The notes beneath the pieces were generated by a model that searched no databases, was not told the origin of the DNA, and was given only the letters and a program-made list of their open reading frames with translations. 64,000 bases of DNA, from positions 38,034,151 through 38,098,150 of the forward strand of contig NC_134949.1 in NCBI RefSeq assembly GCF_965638725.1. The letters are read 5' to 3'. A program made the position numbers and the translations under genes. How positions within the stretch are numbered: the first letter of the stretch is position 1; each line of letters begins with the position of its first letter. This DNA is from Aptenodytes patagonicus. Lineage: Eukaryota > Chordata > Aves > Sphenisciformes > Spheniscidae. Positions 1-13,000 of the stretch are shown here, piece by piece.

Positions 1-2009
1 CAGAAAAGTTTCAAATGCAAGGTCAGTGTCAGATTGACCAGGAGAGAGACAGTAACAGTAACTTCTTGAATTTTTTAGGGAACTTTATGTTCCTCAAACA
101 AGGAACTTCCCCCTATGATCAGTATTTGCTTGAGGAGACCGTGCATCTTTTTGCACAACGTTTTCATTGTAGTGTCTGTGACCAGGGAAAAACTGTCTGT
201 CAGGGTTGTGCTATAGCCAAAGAGCCAATGCATTACATGATGTTTCCTATATGATGCTTGTTACTGTGCAGTTTTTAAGAGGTTTGGTTTTTTTCTTTTT
301 CTTTCAAGTAGAACAAATCCAAACAAAAATGACTTGATTGGTGAGACTCTGACCATATGCAGGTTCACCATTTCTGTCTCACACCAGCCCTGAGGCTGCG
401 CCTGGTTAGGAAGTTGTTGCCTTTTCTCGATACAGGCAGGTTTTGTCAGAAGGCTTAAAAAATAATTGGATGATGCCATCTTTGAACTACTCAGCCAAAC
501 CCAGGAAGGGAATGTTGCTCTAAAGATAAAATGGTGGTTGATGCACATGGCAAAAGCCGGCACATCACCCAGCTTCTGCTGAGACAAGGCCCATGACTGA
601 GCTTGCCTCAAACTTGAGAAGTGCCGGTGGTAACCACAGGGAGAAGACTGCAACGCCTTGGCCTGGCATGGGGCTGGCTCTTCCCACACTGTGCTTCCCC
701 AGGAATGGCTAGTTGGTTCCCAGTACCAATTTTAATGTAAAATGTAGATAGCTGCATTTGAAGACCTGGGGAGTTGTTGCAAACAATCTCTTCCTGCCTT
801 CTGTTAGATGGAGCATGTTGGATTCTTGCATTGCAGGGTCATATGCAAATACTGTGGTGTAATGACCCAGGGTCCTAACATTACTTAATTGTCTGATGGC
901 TAACTGTATTAATGGCTCAGGTTCCAGACCATACTTAACCTTCTTTTCAAGATACACTAGTTTTCTATACGATATCTTGTATAAGCTTGTTTCCTAATTG
1001 TCTGCTTAAAGATAGATTTTGTTCTACAGGTCACAAAGAGGCTGGTAATCCATTTTATTTCATTAACCCCCCCCCTTATCTGCTTAAATAGCCAGCAGTC
1101 AAAACTCATTCATTTTCTGTAGAGGAGACCTGAAGAAGGTTATTTACTGTTTGTGATGTTTCTTACATCTAGTTTTACTGAAATAAGCAAAATTGAAACA
1201 GCTGTGAATTTTTACTTAAACCATTTAATGTATTGCTTTAAAAAGTTATAATATGGGGGAAAAAAGTACAAATCTGCATAAGACCTGCTGCGTCTTCGGG
1301 GATAGAATCTAAGGCCAAGCCTCAGATACTATTCTTCATACAGTTGGTTTTCACTTTAAACAGATGACTGGCTTTTTAAAAGTGGGTTGCATGCCAGTAG
1401 TTGAAGTACAGCCATATAGGGTATGACAGGGTTTGTAACTAGGGGTTTTCAGAGGTGAGGTCATGATAAACTGAAATGAAACTTAAGCAGCAATGTTAAT
1501 GTCACGAACAAATAGATTTCTTTTTCTAGCCTTCCTTTCACAATGCTCGAACACTAACTGTGTTTATATTGCCTCTGTTTGAAGGAAAATAATTTATTAA
1601 AAGGAATAATGGGAAGTTAGAGTTCTTGGTTTGTTTCTCTGCTGCTTAAAAACATTCACCATATAAACATATGAGTGTTTACATCAGAGAGGTCAGACAG
1701 GAGCCATAATGCTATGCTTTACCCTTTGTCATTCAGTGCTTTCATTAGCATGCCAAGCCATGTGGTGTGATGGTATTTTGAGGAAAAACTGAAAATAGTC
1801 TGGAAGTAACAAGTACTTACTAACTGGAATGCCTGTACCTTGTAAAATTATGCTAAAATTATAAGCTGTGGTAGTTGCACGGGGATTTCTTTAACCACTG
1901 TGGAAATGCCCTTGAAGAGAGACCACGTTGCATCACAGGTATCTTAGGTAAAGATTTTTCACAGACCTGTAGTGTACAAATTAATAAGCAAAGAGCACCT
2001 AAACTTTGA

Positions 2010-2600
2010 TGCAGCTATGTCGCGAGTTCTGCATGCAGCTCTGGTCGCCACATCTCAGGAAGGGCATGCTGCAGTTAGTTGCCCTTCTCTAAAATGATTG
2101 AGAGGATGGAGCAGCTACCTTAGGAAAGACTAAGGAGTCCAGGGCTCCTCACGAAGGTGATGGATAAGCTGAACATGAAACTCAGATTCACCAGGTCCTG
2201 CCGTATCAGGATTAAGGGGCACTCTATATTTAACAGAAGTTACCTTCTGTCTTAATAGAAGATCAGCTTAAAGCAGATGGCAGTATTTCTTCACACTGCA
2301 GTCATGAATTTCTGGAACTTGTTGCCACAGGAGGTGTAGAGACGGGCCGTGTCGGCAGGTTCAAAAAGGGTATGTGTGCATGCATAATCACCAGGTCCGT
2401 AAATGGACACTAAACAGACTCGGAAGGGAGGTGCCCTCTAAATTCCTGCTACAACACTTGTGGATGCCAGCAGAGAGGCTGCAGAAAAGGCTCACGTGCT
2501 CGCTCGAAATAGCCTTTATTTCTGCTGCTGTTGGAGGCAGAATGTCAGGCTGGATGCACCATACACCTGACCTGGGAGGGCGCTGCTTCTCTTGCTACCT
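2010..2600 (+). mobile_element. Degraded CR1-like LINE fragment
   Basis: The text resembles the 3' half of CR1 elements: a stretch like the 'tcctggagcgagtccag' region near 2030-2130, a piece like 'tggaacttgttgccacagg' (2313-2331), and a tail with 'ggaggcagaatgtcaggctg' (2534-2553) resembling older CR1 3' ends. It is interrupted by stops and indels, so it is an old, inactive copy. The borders are approximate, and the two halves may be separate insertions. Confidence 0.5.
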
Positions 2601-5600
2601 CAGGAGGGCATGGTGCAGGCTGTTCTTGAACTCACTCTGACTGTCAGGATAATTATTTAAGACTCGGGTCAGCCAAACCTGCTTAGAAAAACAAAGTCTT
2701 TTTCTAAAAAATAGACTGCTTCCTTGCCCTGTGTGCCACTGGCAGGGATGGGAACTGGATGGCACTGAGTGCAGAAAGCAAAAGGTACTAAAGAGAATAC
2801 AGATTATCCTGCCCGCATCCATCCTGTCAGAAAATTCCCCTTTCCCTGACCCAGAGACCAATCTCACCCCATTCAGCAGGACACACACATTTCAAGGTGC
2901 AGCTATGTGAGAAGGTGCAATGCTTGGAGCTGCTTGGATGCTAACATGCCTCCCCGCCCTGCCCCCATTTGATCTTCTCATACCTTTCTGGCGACTGGTG
3001 TCTCTGACCGTTTGTGGAGGGACATGACCAGCAGCTCTCCCTGGTGATTCTCAGGCCTTCAAATGAAGGAAGGAGCACATCTTCTGAGTGCGGGCTTGCC
3101 CCGGGGTGGGAGGAGGAGTTGCTGTTGCTGGCCAAGCTGCTTTGCTCTCAGGAGAGTTAGGATAAGGAAGAAGCAAGATATTTGTTTCAAAACAGTTTAA
3201 TTGCAAGGTTTCAATTTCTTTCTTTTCTGTGGGAGTGCTGGCAGGCTGTAGGAAAGAGTGTTCTTGCTTGTAGAAGTAGCAACAACTGAGATCAGAAGTC
3301 CCTTTCTCTGCTTTCTTTCTTGTATTCTCTACTAGGCTTTTTTGTTGTGTGATAGCACTGTTAGTTAAATCCTTTCTTTAATGCAAACGTGATGTAAATA
3401 GGATGCATTAGCTGCAATTTTTATGACTTAAACAAGACTTAGATTTTTTTTTTCTTAATGTAGATTAGGCTTAATTTCTCATTTGTCAAAGCCTCAGTGC
3501 TTTACTTTAAAAATTATTCCTGGCCACAATTTACAGCCAGATCAGGGCATCTTCATTCATCTGACTGAATCAAAGGTCACTATATGTGTGGGATTAATAT
3601 GAGATGTGAGGGTAGGGTATAGGGACTGACATGGCTTAAAAGTTGGCTTGAGCTCCCATCTTTGGTTGGTTAGATTTCTTATGAAAATATTTTTAATACA
3701 TTCCTGGGATAGGTTAACCTTTCATCCATTTTATCTTCCTTTGTCTGTCAAGCTGAAATGTTAAGAGGAACTTAGTTCTCCATTCCTCAGAGATGCTAAT
3801 TTCTAGAATTGTTGTGAAAATAGGAGATTAGCTAGAAGAGAGAGACTTTCTTGTATTCTTCCATAAATAAAAGCCTATAGTAGCAGTTTGGGGAAGCCAT
3901 GCATCTGTCTTGAGGCAAGGATCCTGAGGAAATGGGCTTCAGGGTTTTGGGGTTTTCTTTGTTTGTGGAACTTTCTCTCAGCCTCATCCCATAGCAGCTC
4001 GTTAGCTGTTGAGCTTAGCACTTCCTTACTGCATGCAGGACTATGGTTTGGCACTAACCGTGAGACTTGGACTTTATGAAAGTCCCAGATGTGATGCGAT
4101 TCTTTTTGGGGACCACAACTTGATTTGCAGTTCATTTTAACTGTAATCTGTGCAGTTTTAGTTGTGTTCCTTGAGGATTCATGCTGAACTAGTCTCTGGG
4201 GGGCTTTGCACTGAGCATAAATGTTAGAAAGAGTGCTGCTTCTCTAAACAGCTGCGATACAATAAATGAGATGTGCATGGGGGGTGTAGGCGATAAAGAA
4301 GGAAACATTTTCTGCCCTTTTTGTGGAGAGGAAGCTCAACTGCGAAGAGGCATTGCATCATGAGCTCTAATGAAAGACCAGCTATTCCCCTTGGGGAAAT
4401 GAAAGCACTTGCCTCATTTCCCTCTCACTGGCAGCTGTTGCTTAGGAATTTCATTTGAGAATGAAATGCTGCTTTGGTTGATGTGAAGAATGGATTTAAT
4501 ACAAATGGCTGCCAATGGTGTGTGCTTTAAGTGTTGGGAAGGACAGCATGATTTTCACAGAAGTTAATAGCTCAGAGTAGAAGTAGTGTATTGGACCCAG
4601 ATATATTATCTATATGGGTTCTGATGTATTCAGCTGTCTCCTTGAGGTTAGTTTTTATCTTTCACATCTGTGCTAGGCTGAGGAAGTAGTAGATAATGTG
4701 AGAAGCAGGGAATGGAAGGAGACCAGGAGCTCTGATGGGGAAAATGCACTTAATTGGGCTGGGAGGAGGAAGGGGTGATGACATGGCAGCCATTATTGAG
4801 AATATAGTTTGGCTAAGTGATGGAGGAGTCACACCTAACTCAGGTTTGATTATTTTTTTTGGACAAAAATAAGATTGAAATGTTTGTGCATTGTTTTATA
4901 GAGAAAATTCATTTTTTGAACACTAGCACCCAGAAGTGCCATTGTTAAGCCCAGCAGCATCTAGGTCCTGGCTGACAGAAGAAGACAGTGTGAACCAACC
5001 GCTCTGCTGACTGCGCCTATACTTCACTCTGCTGCTGTGACATACGCAAGGCTTTGTGGTTAGAAAACTCATCACCAGGCCTAACTTTTGAAGAAAGGCA
5101 GTTTCACAATTCCCAGCGTACAGATTTTGTGAGGCGTGCGTCCTGGGCGTTTTGTAGGGAGCTGGAGATGAATCAGCTGTGTCTGAATTGGCCTAGGGAT
5201 GAATTGGCTGGCTGGAGTGTGCTGCCCCTCACGCCTCAGCAGTGCGCTGGCTCCGAGGAGCTGTGCCAGGGGTTGCAGAGCATGCCTGGGGGGCACGGAA
5301 GAGCCAGGGTGGAAAAGGTGGCTTTTGTCCCGGCCTGGGTGAGCCACCAGGTGACACAGACTGGCTTCTTTTGTCACCAGACAGAACTGTCACAAGAACA
5401 GATGATAGATGTACTTGGCTGTAACGTCTAAATCTCACCTCTGAAATGCCCTTTCTCTTTTGTCTAAAACAGCTGAGGCTGGTGTAATTGCTTTCCAGTA
5501 GTCCTACCCTGAGCGGGTGTGGCTTCAGCCACTTGGTGGCCATTTCAGAGCAATGTGATACAAGCACATTGTAAAGCGTGGTAGAGATGAGTTAATTACT

Positions 5601-8539
5601 GCTGTTACTCTGCTGTTGTATTGGATGACTCAAGGTCTTCTACAGGTAATAAATTTACCTGCTAAGATAACAAAGTGGAATTTGATCTGCTGGACCTAAG
5701 TAGAGTTAGCAGAGGACTTTTCCTTTAGTGGGTCCTGTCAGGAGGTGACAAGTACAGAAGGAAATAGAATTGTGGGAAGTGAGTTTGCCAAGTCGTCTTC
5801 CACCCATGTAAGTATGCTGGTCAAAGAAGACTTACTTATTTTAACTTAAAGCATGGCTAAACAAAGCTGTATGGCAAAAGTTGAGTGCCACTGTATACTG
5901 AGAGCAATTCAGCTCCAGGAAAGTTGGGGAAAAAACCCTGTATACCATCTTCTCAGCTACTCTTTGCATGTTGGTTAAGTATAATTAGGAAAATTAAAAT
6001 ACATAGGTGCCTCAAATCTGTGTGCTGCTTAATGATACTCACTGAGAGCAGCTGACCCAGTGAATCATAGTGGGCTGAGGCTTTCTTGTTCGTAATAAAC
6101 TCAGTGAAGTATTCCTTTGTTGGCTTTCTCCTGACAGCAGTCATGTGGGATTTACTGTCTCTGCAGTCTGTGTGACAGCAATGTGATTTTCTGTAGGCAC
6201 TGGTGTCTAGCTAGTGAGGAGTTTTTGTTTGCTTGGTTGAAGTAATGTGCCCTGATATGTGTGCAGTTGGAGTGTTTTGAGCTTTTGTTTGGGAGCGGGA
6301 GAGTATCTCCAGATTCATTCATGAAGATCTTGGGCTTAGGTTTCCTTCAGTCATATTTCCTTTCCTGTGATTGATATCTTCCACTGTTCACTGTCATCTG
6401 GTCTTGATGATCAAGGATGGTAGACTTGAGTGAAAATGATGATTGAAGTAAACAGTGTTTCTGTCTTTTGTGTATAGCATTTTTCTTGAATGCATTTGGG
6501 TCTATTCTTTAATGTTTTAATCTTAGTAGTCCTTTTTTGTATTCAGTTCATAGTTTTGCATAATCTATATGCTGTTAAAATTAATTGAGGCACAGGCTGT
6601 GGTTGTTTAGAAAACAAGTTAGAGCTACATTTGTTGGCATTATGCTACAGAAGGAGGTTATCTCAGCTTTTGCATGAACAGGGCTCTAGGTTTTCTGTGT
6701 GCTGAATTAAACTTTGCCAAAATTGCCTGGCCTCTAGCGCTGACGCAAGAAGGCGGAAATTCCAGTGGTGTGTTCAAGCAGGGAATCATGTCTAACTCAA
6801 TCAGGGAATGATGACTCCCCTGGCAATGCCTGGTGATCTGCAGCTCTGTAGCAGAGCCTCACCTGAGAAAATTGGCATTACTCTGAACATCAGCTGATTC
6901 CCTGTCCCCCTCACCACCAGCCTGATGGAGCTGCTACCTCTGGCTCATCATCCAACATGTGCAGTCACCTCTTTTCTCTCCCGTTGGTCCCATCAGTTCC
7001 AGCACGCTCAAACCCACTCTTGGAAATGTGTTTGGCTCTATCAAGAGCCTTTTTAGTGTGTGGCACTGTAGTCTCCGATACACGTTACAGACCTGACTCT
7101 GAGGCATCACCAGACCAAGCGCAGCAGAAATTATCTTGCTTAGGTGCTATGCTTGGGTTTCGCTCGTCACGCCTGGTTCCATGGCAGTCCACAGGACTAG
7201 AGTGATCTCATGGGGTTGTGTCTTTTCTAACGTAACCAGATTTCTATCACTTTGCTAGAAAAATGTGACTTCTTGGGAGAACAGAAATGTATATGAAAAC
7301 TCTCCTATATGAAAATAGGAGAAAGTTACTTCTTGCTGTCTGCTTGTACTTACTGATTTGTTTACTGAGTTTTTTCTCTCTTTTTTTTTTTAAATGTAGA
7401 CAGGTTGTTTTCTAGCCGTCAGCCTTGTGAACTTACCCTATGCAATTAAAGGCAATAGGTTCCCTTTGTCATTTACGGTTATTAAAAGTCATTTTTGCAA
7501 AATTAAATCTCTTGAGGTGCACAGAAGTTAATGTGAAGTTTTGTTGGGCTTTTTTTGTGGTTTTTTGTTTTTTGGGTTTTTTTGAAACAGATGTTGAGAG
7601 TTAAACATAGGAAAGGTGGTGAGTGTTTTCGTCTTTTCTGGTTAGTGTTTTCTCTTGATAATAATGCATGTTGTGTATGACTTGAGTAATCATGATGCTG
7701 ATCAGCTCCAATAGGGTAGATAAGAGGTACCTGCTTGAACCATCAGCAATAGAATAATGATAAATACTGAAACAGGTGTCCATTGTTGGAAGTTCAGTAT
7801 CAGTAGTGTTAGCAGGTTGGGGAGGTATGAACTCCACAACGTACTCGTGTCAGAGAGATGAGTCTTGGCTGATATCCATGTGAAGGGGCTTGTCTGCAGC
7901 TGCACAGACTAGGAACATCCCAAGTTAAAGCTTGGGTTCTTGAAATTAGTCATATAGAGGGCAAACGCTCTGTCAGACCTCTATGGCCAGAGGACTGCAG
8001 ACTGTTCCTTGTCCCTTCAGTATCCACTGCTAAGGCTGTCTCAGCCCACTCCCACAACGTTATTTGAAGTCAACATTTAGAGGGCCCCTATTTTCAGACT
8101 CCGACTATGGGTCATTGCTTTTGATACTTATTTTAAGCATGAAAACAGCAATAACATTTACTTTGATTTCAGAGAAAAAGTTACTACTTAGTTTGTTTTT
8201 TTTTTTTTCTGTGCCCGCTTTGTTTTATAACTATTCATTTGCCCCCGAATAGAACACTACAAAGCTGTAAGGGCCTCTGGGGAGATGAAGTGAGAAGTTT
8301 AGATGAAGCTGTATCTGTCATTATTATGGCAGTCTGGGAGAGGGGGAAGATGAAAAATAGAAGGGCAAGAAAGCTTAATTTCTCTAGTGAGAATGGAGAC
8401 TTGGATTCTGAAAACATTTAGTAATTTGGTATTTTGTAATAGACTAGGTGGGGTCTGGCAAGTGTGTGAGATGCTACACAATCTTAGAGTTGTGCTTAAG
8501 GACCTAACAGGAGAGTTGTATTTAGCTGGTGTTCCTTTT

Positions 8540-8572
8540 TGCCTCAGTTTCCTGATCTGTGAAATAAAGGTA
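8540..8572 (+). repeat. Possible CORE-SINE/MIR-like remnant
   Basis: The words 'cctcagtttcctgatctgtg' (8542-8561) and the following 'aaataaagg' closely resemble the conserved core of MIR/CORE-SINEs. Only about 33 bases are recognisable, so chance similarity or a different SINE family cannot be excluded. Confidence 0.35.
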
Positions 8573-9931
8573 TGTTCTCTGTTTTATGCAGGAAATCAGT
8601 ATCTGATCCCAGATCAGAGTTCAAGGCTTCTGGCTTCCAGTTCTCCATTCAGACCACACCTTTCTTTTATGGGAAACTTTATGGGAAAAAAGTTCCCTCC
8701 AGCATGTCATTTAGTAAAATACCATATAGGAAAAGCAAAACTAAGCCCCAAAGAGCTAAAACTAGCTGATTTTAAATTAGGAGACAGAAAAAATTCTGCA
8801 GATTCTTTCTGGCGAATGGAAACTTACAGTCCCACACTAGATGTGCTCATCTTTGGGGTCATTTCTGGCAAACTGAAGTGCCTGCAAAGGTGTGTGCTGA
8901 GTGGTGTCCAAAAGACTGTGATACAGGACTGGCCACTGAAGCTGGGGAAATCCTTTCTTAGGATAAGCTCTGCTGGGATGTGCTTGTGAGGACAGATTGG
9001 AACACTGTGACTTGATGGTTTATCCGTACAGTGAATGTATATTCCTGTGTTCAGATGTACCCTGAAAGCAGCAAGTTTCTTCAAAGCTTTCTCCCATTCT
9101 GAGTGAAGTCTTAAATCATTAAAGCTGAGAGCTGAAACTCTTTCATACTATATATGGCATTTGTGTGAGTGGTGGAAACCAGAGTGTATTTATAATGCTA
9201 GTTTGCTGCAGGAATATGGATTGGGAACAAATGTTTGTTTGGATAAAATCCAACTCCAGGGATTGGTTTTACTGCTGCATGTAAAATCCGTAGCAAGCTT
9301 GTAAAAGCAGCAGTTGAAAAATCTGATAGGGCCTTCCCCATGGAAAAACATGAATTTGGTGTAACATTATGTAGCTAGAGTTACTTGTGATGGTTCACGT
9401 AGTAGTCGGTGACCCTGTGTGTAACATGCTGTCTGTCACGCTGGAATGCAGGGATGCTCTTACATTGTTGGCACACGCGGGGATTGTTGGTGTTACTTGT
9501 TAGTATGTGCTGCTATTTCCATACATATTCTTCATTTGTTTAGAAATACCCATTTGTGCCCTAAGTAATATTTCATGAAAATTGCCGCTGTATTGTTAAC
9601 AATATTGCATAGCATTGACATGAGCAAATCGAGCCATAAAATGAGCTGAGCTGTTTTACATACTGCTGATAAATACTTGAATGAAAACAGTTGGCAAAAA
9701 AAAGGACACAAGTGTCTTTGGGTGTGTTGATTTAACTGTCTCCATTCAGTCCAAGTGGTCTGTTTGGTTTGCCTAACTCGTTAATCCTTTCTATTGCTGT
9801 ACGGCTAATGACTGTATGTTGAGCCTCTGTGGAATAATCACCATTTGGACTAAGAATGCTCATATCCAAAGTCATAAAAGGATTGGTTTTTGTTTTGTTT
9901 TCTAAAACTGCTGTTTCTGTTGTTGTTGAAG

Positions 9932-10039
9932 GATGTTCAGAAGGAGAGAGAACCTCATGTTTATCTCAGTAAAGAAGAAGTTAAAGAGAAGATACAAAGC
10001 TATAATTCATCTGTCACTGATAAATTAAAGATGACCTTG
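9932..10039 (+). CDS. RASSF3: RASSF3 coding exon 2
   Basis: 36 codons, phase 0 at both ends. Acceptor AG at 9930-9931 after a T/G-rich tract, donor TTG|gtaagt. Reads [16 protein letters not shown] through VTDKLKMTL, close to the RASSF3 N-terminal segment before the RA domain. Confidence 0.93.
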
Positions 10040-13000
10040 GTAAGTTTTGCATGGGATTCCTGTAATTTTTAATAGGAGCAATTGAACTGTAACTTTGTAG
10101 TGCATTGTGAATAATTTTTAGTCTCAGCATCTTACATATGAAACTATCTCTGTTTTAACAACTTCGTAAGAGGCTCTTTCTTAGATCTGGAAATTAAATC
10201 TGACATCTGAAATGTTTTTAATCCATGTAGCTCCCTTTATATGGATTGAAACAAACTGTAGTAGGAAAAAATGTCGTTTGAAATGTGTTCAAGATACATC
10301 TTAGTGTCAACTAAGAGTTTTTAAATTTGTCAGACGAAAACCATCAGCTGGTAAACATGAAGATATATTTATCCTGTTTGTGTAGATAAATTTTTGTCAG
10401 GTATCTCTCTGATAAAGATGCTCAACTAATGAGAAAAGTTAAAACATGCAGTATTTATTATGGGAGACTTAATTTGTAGTCATGAAGGTTTTCAGCATGA
10501 GGAGACTTCCTTCCCCCCACCCCCATAACACAGACAATACAGACAATGGAATGCATATAGATTTTTCATTTCCAAGGATTGTGGACCAGGTCTAAGTCTC
10601 AGTCCAGCCTACTGCAGATCACACTAATAAAATTCGCATCTATCTGCCTAGCAAGCTGTTACTTAGTTGTTGTGTTGTCCCCATTTTTCTGATACATTAG
10701 GTATTCCTGTGGGTGTATAGTACGTGGAAATTTTGAAATTCCATTATATCCTAAACCATACCCATTGAGGGTAGGAAGGCTCTGCAGAGGGACCTGGACA
10801 GGCTGGATCGATGGGCCGAGGCCAACTGTATGAGGTTCAACAAGGCCAAGTGCCGGGTCCTGCACTTCGGCCACAACAACCCCATGCAGCGCTACAGGCT
10901 TGGGGAAGAGTGGCTGGAAAGCTGCCTGGCGGAAAAGGACCTGGGGGTGTTGGTCGACAGCCGGCTGAACATGAGCCAGCAGTGTGCCCAGGAGGCCAAG
11001 AAGGCCAATGGCATCCTGGCCTGGATCAGAACTAGTGTGGCCAGCAGGAGTAGGGAAGTGATCGTGCCCCTGTACTTGGCCCTGGTGAGGCCGCACAGGC
11101 TTGAATCCTGTGTTCAGTTTTGGGCCCCTCACTACAAGAAGGACGTTGAGGTGCTGGAGCGTGTCCAGAGAAGGTCAACGAGGCTGGTGAAGGGTCTGGA
11201 GAACAAGTCTTATGAGGAGCGGCTGAGGGAACTGGAGTTGTTTAGCCTGGAGAAGAGGAGGCTGAGGGGAGACCTCATCGCTCTCTACAACTCCCTGAAA
11301 GGAGGTTGTAGCGAGGTGGGTGTTGGTCTCTTCTCCCAAGTAACTAGTGATAGGATGAGAGGAAATGGCCTCAAGTTGTGCCAGGGGAGGTTTGGATTGG
11401 ACGTGAGGAAAAATTTCTTTACTGAAAGAGTGGTTAAACATTGGACCAGGCTGCCCAGGGAAGTGGTGGAGTCCCCATCCCTGGAGGTATTTAAAAGACA
11501 TGTAGATGAGGCGCTTAGGGACATGGTTTAGTGGGCATGGTGGTGTTGGGTTGACGGTTGGACTCGATGATCTTAGAGGTCTCTTCCAACCTTAATGATT
11601 CTATGATTCTATATAAGTACGACTATGTACTAAAAAGATTTTTAAGTGTGTGCATGTGGGTCGGGACTTACTATGTCTAAAACCAGATTGCCTAAAGTTT
11701 TCTAGCTCAGTAAGGTTTGATCAATTTTACTATTTTGTCTTTCAGAAGCAACTAGAAGAAATAATTTGAAATGTTGATTAGATTGGCATTTATTCCAGTT
11801 CTTTTTGAATTGCAACAGGATTTGAGCATCTAAATGCTTTAGACTAATTTGACAAGCCCAGCTAATGTGTGGGAGATAATTTCTGTATTTGTGCGTAAAA
11901 ACTCTCGTTAAAGATGCATGTTAGTGGCCTATTTCACTTCATAGTTCTTTCCTAATGTGAAAACTTACAACTAGTTTGTAGTACCTTTTGCTTGATGAGA
12001 TCCTAATACTCTTAGAATTCAGTAGTTTTAATTAAGAAAAAAATAATATTCAGCAGAAATACCAGAAAGAATGTCTGAATTATTGAAACAACATCTTTCC
12101 TATGAGACATCATGTATTACAGCAGTATTTAAATTGTGTTCCCTATGACCATTTTAATCTGCCTAATCCACTAATACGTCACAACTGGTCATTACTAATT
12201 TTAACTGTTTGATACTTTCCTCCTGATGCAGAATGCAAATGGGATTTACACTGGCTTCATCAAAGTTCAGATGGAACTCTGCAGACCGATCACTGTGCAG
12301 TCTTCCCAGAGCCAGGGGAGGTGTGCTCACAGCAATAATGAAACTGCTTTTTACTTGCCGGATGGCTGCGTGAATACCCTTCACATCAGCAGCACCAATA
12401 CTGTTCGTGAAGTTATCGAGGCCTTGCTTAAAAAGTTTTTCGTGGCTGACAACCCTGCAAAGTTTGCACTTTATAAACGCTGTCACAAAGAAGACCAAGG
12501 TATACGTTATGCTTGTGGCATTTTGTAGTTACAGGGGTTTGGGGAGGGAGTTGTTCTACAGGAACACTTGAAATAAGCAGGGTGGAAGAACTCAGATAAA
12601 TGGAGGTGACAATCTTGCGCGCTCTTGTCTTTTTTCTTTGTGAAAAGTAGCATGTGTAAGAGAGTAAATGATTTGGGGATATTTCAGGATAATTCACAAA
12701 AGACAAGAGAACCCACTAGACCATCTACACATCTCCTGTGCCTTGCACTCCATTATATTTTATTTAAGATGCCCCCTTATCAGGCTCTAAATTTCAGACA
12801 GCCTGATATACTGCAGATTTGAGAGATTAAATCACAGGACAGATTTTTAAAAAGAGAAACCATGGTGTCTATGATACCTGAAGTCTTTGCATTGGCAGAG
12901 AGCTGTTGAGGTGACGAGCATCATGGGCACGTGCTCTGTGTTCGCGTGTGTTAGTGCACATGGCTCTCCCAGTGCACTGCCTGCTGTGAGAAGTTTGTTG

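Larger units (their letters stand above)
1..9931 (+). other. RASSF3: RASSF3 intron 1 (3' part)
   Basis: Non-coding sequence upstream of the first RASSF3 exon in the window. The N-terminal exon of the family is short and would be expected at a CpG island; no GC-rich segment occurs here, so exon 1 lies upstream of the window. The intron ends in the acceptor at 9930-9931. It holds a degraded CR1-like stretch (about 2010-2600) and a possible CORE-SINE remnant (8540-8572). Several reading frames of 60-200 codons occur on both strands, but none has recognisable domain content or exon-like borders. Confidence 0.75.

Noticed and set aside
261-689. 142-codon minus-strand frame near the window start
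   Set aside because: No family resemblance, no splice or promoter context; lies in RASSF3 intron 1.
10659-11132. 157-codon minus-strand frame
   Set aside because: Antisense shadow of the CR1 ORF2.
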